From the NCBI GenBank assembly GCA_947629595.1, contig CANREI010000007.1, positions 1-29,016 on the forward strand: DNA of 29,016 bases. Reading direction: 5' to 3'. The position numbers were made by a program, and so were the translations under genes. Each line of letters begins with the position of its first letter. The stretch's first letter is position 1. The notes below the pieces were generated by a model. It had not been told where the DNA came from. It did not search any database and saw only the letters and a list, made by a program, of their open reading frames with translations. This DNA comes from an uncultured Alphaproteobacteria bacterium. Its GTDB lineage: Bacteria; Pseudomonadota; Alphaproteobacteria; CAAHEQ01; UBA3637. Below are positions 26,521-29,016 of the stretch, piece after piece.

Positions 26521-26552
26521 GACAGAGACACAATTTCCGTTCTCTGCCTCTC
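26517..26552. other. Alternative hairpin bridging copies 2 and 3
   Basis: GAGAGACAGAGA (26517-26528) pairs with TCTCTGCCTCTC (26541-26552) at 11 of 12 positions around a 12-nt loop. It uses the last bases of the copy 2 outer stem and the first bases of the copy 3 outer stem, so it competes at their bases or stacks between them. Confidence 0.5.
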
Positions 26553-26619
26553 TTATTTTCGGCCCACCGCGCTGACTCACGTTCCACGGAGTCGACACTT
26601 CCCGCCGAAAATAAAAGAG
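26548..26619. repeat. Tandem structured element, copy 3 (diverged)
   Basis: The outer stem pairs 26548-26563 with 26604-26619, 15 of 16 positions, ending CGGC/GCCG. The inner stem is GACTC (26574-26578) with GAGTC (26589-26593). The conserved motifs persist as CCCACCGCG (26563-26571), CACGTT (26578-26583) and CACTTCCCG (26596-26604), the last one base longer than in copies 1 and 2. The order and spacing on the 5' side are the same as in the other copies. Confidence 0.75.
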
Positions 26620-26750
26620 AATAACCCGACAAATACCAAATAAAACAAATATATTTTCCCTGCTTCTCTTTCCTCAATTAAACATCCGTTTAATTTGGGC
26701 AACGATAAGCGAAAAAATTTTGAACAGGGAAGGGCAGATTTGTTGAAACG

Positions 26751-26793
26751 TATAAAAAAAACGACCGCATAAAATGCAGCCGCTTTTTTTACA
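26751..26793. terminator. Terminator of rplU-rpmA (bidirectional)
   Basis: The core CGACCGCAT (26762-26770) and ATGCAGCCG (26774-26782) form an imperfect stem (two mismatches) flanked by an A run on the left and a T run on the right. It can end the minus-strand ribosomal operon and any plus-strand transcript from the pilin-like gene. The 26620-26750 stretch before it holds only a weak AT-rich hairpin (AATTAAAC/GTTTAATT at 26676-26695). Confidence 0.7.
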
Positions 26794-26804
26794 AATTTAT
26801 AAAA

Positions 26805-27068
26805 CTAATTTTGAGCGTTGTTGTTCACCGAAACATAAACTCTGTCTTTGAATGAGCGCTTGAATTCAACAACACCGTCCGCCGTTGCAAACAAGGTGTG
26901 ATCTTTGCCCATACCGACATTATCGCCCGCCCGATAAACCGTACCGCGCTGACGCACAATAATGTTTCCGGCAATAACGGATTGTCCGCCCGATTTCTTT
27001 AAACCTAACCGTCTGCCTTCGGAATCACGACCGTTTCTGGTACTACCGCCTGCTTTTTTATGTGCCAT
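26805..27068 (-). CDS. rpmA: 50S ribosomal protein L27
   Basis: bL27 lies near the peptidyl transferase centre of the large ribosomal subunit. The 87 residues start MAHKKAGGSTRNGRDSEGRR, the conserved N-terminus of the family that reaches towards the tRNA CCA ends. GLKKSGGQ, the IIVRQRGT segment and the G-M-G-K-D-H-T-L motif then follow in order. Length and motifs are standard, with no N-terminal extension needing cleavage. It lies 18 bp after rplU in the usual order, with an AGGAG ribosome site before its ATG. obgE, often next in other genomes, does not follow; the operon ends at a hairpin instead. Confidence 0.98.
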   Translation of the reverse strand: MAHKKAGGSTRNGRDSEGRRLGLKKSGGQSVIAGNIIVRQRGTVYRAGDNVGMGKDHTLFATADGVVEFKRSFKDRVYVSVNNNAQN

Positions 27069-27086
27069 GTTACCTCTCCTTTACTT

Positions 27087-27386
27087 TTAAGCTTTAACGT
27101 CCGTAATTTTAACGACCGTCAAATCTTGTTTGTGACCTTTTTTCCGCCGATATCCGTGCCGACGAATTTTTTTGAAAATAATAACCTTTTCACCGCGTGT
27201 TTGTTTCACGATTTCCCCGCTGACTTTGGCGCCTTTAACCGTTGGCGTTCCGATTTTATCACCAACCATTAAAACTTCTTCAAACTCAACGGCCGAACCG
27301 GCTTCACCGGCTAACTTTTCAACGATAATGACGGAATCTTTCGTTACCTTATATTGCTTTCCGCCTGTTTTAATAACTGCAAACAT
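27087..27386 (-). CDS. rplU: 50S ribosomal protein L21
   Basis: bL21 binds 23S rRNA in the large subunit. The 99 residues begin MFAVIKTGGKQYKV and contain the basic C-terminal signature KIRRHGYRRKKGHKQDLT (about 74-91), matching the usual length of about 100. It is the first gene of the rplU-rpmA operon. A near-consensus promoter lies just upstream with a leader of about 30 nt; no structured autoregulatory leader is visible in that short distance. The ribosome site AAGGGA is about 7 nt from the ATG. Confidence 0.98.
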   Translation of the reverse strand: MFAVIKTGGKQYKVTKDSVIIVEKLAGEAGSAVEFEEVLMVGDKIGTPTVKGAKVSGEIVKQTRGEKVIIFKKIRRHGYRRKKGHKQDLTVVKITDVKA

Positions 27387-27422
27387 TTTCTTATCCCTTT
27401 ACTTTTTTAAAAATAGGATTGT

Positions 27423-27451
27423 TTTATACACGATTCTTTTTTGTTTGTCAA
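27423..27451 (-). promoter_or_regulatory. Promoter of rplU-rpmA
   Basis: On the minus strand a perfect TTGACA (27446-27451) is 17 bp from TATAAA (27423-27428), preceded by ATCGTG. The expected start is near 27416. Confidence 0.85.
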
Positions 27452-27467
27452 TCAAAATTTTTATTTT

Positions 27468-28241
27468 TTATCTTTTATTTTGATTTTCCTGTTTCATTCT
27501 CTCCCAAAACGGATGATTTTCTTTTAATCCGTTCGGGGCGGACTTGGTATTGGCATGATCATAAGCCTGCCGAACGCCGTTTGCCCGAAACAAATGAACC
27601 AGCGCTTCTTTTCGCAGAGCGGCATAGTCAATATTCGGATTGATTTCGGCTTGAATGGCATTGATTTGCCGAACCGCTTTGTTTTTAAGCTCGTTTTTGC
27701 TCATTTTAACGCAATCATACATATCCTCGCGTGTATCGAAAAGCGGTAAAACCGATTCGTTGTTCTTTATTGCATTGAAAGCAATGGAATCCGCTGCCGA
27801 TATGCCGTGTCCGTCGGAAGCCCCAAAATCAAGCCCTTGCGCCTTTAAGGCCGCAACCAGATGCCTGTTCGCTTCAATATAATATCCGCAATGACGGCCT
27901 CTTTGGTTTAACATTTTGAAATCATATTTGTTTTCAGCCAGTTTGGCAATCAGCTGCGGCGTTAAGGTGTTTTCTTTTGCCAACAAATCGGCAAACCGAT
28001 ACCCCTTTGAAAGCGGGGCATTCAAATTGATTCCTTTTTGAACCAGCCAGTTAATATCTTCCGGTTGGAGCAACGCCGTGGCGGCTTTTTCCAAAAGCGG
28101 TGCACTCATGCGCCGAACGGTGCTTTTTGCTTTGCCTTTTAAATTGCTCCAAATATTGAGAATTGTTTTTTGCCGACGCGATAAGTTCAATCCGCACGGG
28201 AAAAAATCAAAATTTTCTTTTTCAAAGTCTTTTAAGTTCAT
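27468..28241 (-). CDS. Hypothetical protein with degenerate ankyrin-like helices
   Basis: I do not recognise this 257-residue protein as a named family. It lacks a signal peptide and membrane segment. Residues of about 47-150 show helix pairs resembling worn ankyrin repeats: INWLVQKGINLNAPLSKGYR, TPQLIAKLAENKYDFKMLNQ and RHLVAALKAQGLDFGASDGH. The last unit ends in the DGHG turn typical of such repeats. The C-terminal third is charged and helical, with an Arg/Lys/Gln-rich end. AAGGAG precedes the ATG, and a perfect consensus promoter lies about 45 bp upstream, so it is probably well expressed. It is the second ankyrin-like protein in the window. It shows no detectable alignment by eye to the 820-residue one. 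Confidence 0.75.
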   Translation of the reverse strand: MNLKDFEKENFDFFPCGLNLSRRQKTILNIWSNLKGKAKSTVRRMSAPLLEKAATALLQPEDINWLVQKGINLNAPLSKGYRFADLLAKENTLTPQLIAKLAENKYDFKMLNQRGRHCGYYIEANRHLVAALKAQGLDFGASDGHGISAADSIAFNAIKNNESVLPLFDTREDMYDCVKMSKNELKNKAVRQINAIQAEINPNIDYAALRKEALVHLFRANGVRQAYDHANTKSAPNGLKENHPFWERMKQENQNKR

Positions 28242-28287
28242 TTTTCGGCTCCTTTATTAAAATTAACGGATCATATTCTAAAAACAG

Positions 28288-28316
28288 ATTATACACGATA
28301 AAAAATGTTTTGTCAA
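28288..28316 (-). promoter_or_regulatory. Perfect consensus sigma-70 promoter
   Basis: On the minus strand TTGACA (28311-28316), a 17-bp spacer and TATAAT (28288-28293) match the consensus exactly. It drives the hypothetical gene ending at 27468. The bases before the -10 (ATCGTG) are the same as at the rplU promoter. Confidence 0.9.
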
Positions 28317-28377
28317 TATTTTTTCCTTTACTTTTTTTAAAAAAAACGATATTTTTTGAATTCAGAGGAAGAAATAA

Positions 28378-29016
28378 ATGAAAACACTTAAAAAAACAGC
28401 CAAACCAACGCTTAAAACATATTTTTTTACCGGCGTTTTGGTGACGGCGCCCGTTGCCATCACGCTTTATGTGGCTTGGAAGCTTATTACTTATATTGAT
28501 GCCAAAGTAACGGCTTTTATTCCCGCACAATATAATCCGAACGAGTTGCTTCCCTACGGTATTCCGGGGTTAGGCGTTATTTTATTGCTTATTTTCTTTA
28601 CGCTGATCGGGATGCTCACGGCAAACTATGTCGGGCAGGCATTTGTGAAACTCGGCTATCGTCTTATCAATCATATGCCTTTAATTTCGGGGCTTTATAA
28701 TGCCATTCGCAAAATTTTTGAAACTCTGATCGGTAACGGACAAAATAAAGCTTTCCGCCAACCGGTTTTGGTGGAATATCCGCGCAAAGGCTTGTGGACA
28801 ATTGCCTTTGTAACGGGCCCTGTTTTTCAACCGATTGAGAAAAAAATTAAAACAAAGCTGTTGGCCGTTTATGTTCCCACAACCCCCAATCCCACATCGG
28901 GCTTTTTTCTTTATGTTCCCGAAGCCGATGTGATAAAGCTGGATATCAGCGTTGAAGAGGCTTTAAAGCTGATTATCTCCATCGGCATCATCAATCCGCC
29001 GAACAGAAAAAAACGG
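28378..29016 (+). CDS. DUF502 family membrane protein (3' end outside window)
   Basis: 213 codons are open to the window edge without a stop. DUF502 proteins are integral inner-membrane proteins of unknown function, widespread in proteobacteria. Two membrane segments are visible at about 17-37 (FTGVLVTAPVAITLYVAW) and 63-84 (GVILLLIFFTLIGMLTA). Family landmarks follow: HMPLISGLYNAIRKIFETL, RQPVLVEYPRKGLWTIAFVT, VPTTPNPTSGFFLYVP and a C-terminal EALKLIISIGI. Nearly the whole conserved domain is present, so only a short tail is probably missing. AGAGGAAG lies 8 nt before the ATG. It is divergent from the hypothetical gene to the left. Confidence 0.93.
   Translation, partial: MKTLKKTAKPTLKTYFFTGVLVTAPVAITLYVAWKLITYIDAKVTAFIPAQYNPNELLPYGIPGLGVILLLIFFTLIGMLTANYVGQAFVKLGYRLINHMPLISGLYNAIRKIFETLIGNGQNKAFRQPVLVEYPRKGLWTIAFVTGPVFQPIEKKIKTKLLAVYVPTTPNPTSGFFLYVPEADVIKLDISVEEALKLIISIGIINPPNRKKR

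Noticed and set aside
26349..26619. Reading the three stem elements as rho-independent terminators or REP sequences
   Set aside because: No T runs follow, the internal loops are conserved, and the GTAG-type foot of REP elements is absent. A T-flanked terminator exists separately near 26762.
26349..26619. Integron attC sites
   Set aside because: The core RYYYAAC/GTTRRRY boxes are missing, and no cassette-like genes lie between the copies.
26483..26677. A 64-codon minus-strand frame across the structured elements
   Set aside because: No ribosome site and low-complexity translation; it is a by-product of the palindromic stems.

Overview
The window looks like ordinary chromosome from an AT-leaning Gram-negative bacterium, most likely an alphaproteobacterium of the uncultured host-gut kind. 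This is inferred from the yfgM-bamB-der cluster, the M1 aminopeptidase, the MurL/MurD2 pair, a DUF502 protein and a type IV prepilin-like protein of a style common in such genomes. No phage, transposase, CRISPR array or rRNA was seen.

Layout. Positions 1-2740 (minus) hold pyruvate phosphate dikinase. Divergent from it (2974-10142, plus) is a translationally coupled run: glgB, glgX, malQ and an acyl-ACP thioesterase. The start codons overlap the preceding stops, so alpha-glucan branching, debranching and disproportionation are made together. Next comes a large ankyrin-repeat protein (10304-12766) with its own promoter, whose spacer is a perfect palindrome. An AT-rich gene-free stretch with one perfect DnaA box follows (12827-13579).

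Positions 13635-16843 (minus) carry a Sel1-repeat membrane protein coupled to pepN. Positions 16913-19536 (plus) carry murL and murD2, the alternative route to the D-glutamate residue of peptidoglycan. Positions 19561-23390 (minus) carry a secreted NPYG-repeat protein, der, bamB and yfgM. An SDR dehydrogenase (23453-24232, minus) and tRNA-Leu(CAA) (plus) share a region with overlapping divergent promoters. A strongly promoted and terminated structured RNA of about 200 nt (24515-24712) lies downstream of the tRNA.

The most interesting segment is 24880-26620. A prepilin-like, cysteine-rich protein ends in a C-type-lectin-like domain. Its last 28 codons have the signature of a diversity-generating retroelement (DGR) variable region: sites filled by residues one or two A-substitutions away from AAC, almost all in NNC codons. 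No reverse transcriptase or template repeat is in the window, so it would be a remote target. Twenty-odd bases after this region come three tandem copies of a two-stem structured element. Their stems covary while the unpaired motifs are conserved (CCCATAGCG, CACTTT, CACATCCGCCGA). I do not recognise this element; it is the best candidate for something undescribed.

The window closes with rplU-rpmA (minus), a hypothetical protein with ankyrin-like helices (minus) and the start of a DUF502 membrane protein (plus, cut by the window end). Several promoters are close to the sigma-70 consensus with 17-bp spacers. All structure calls were made by eye, without folding or database searches.
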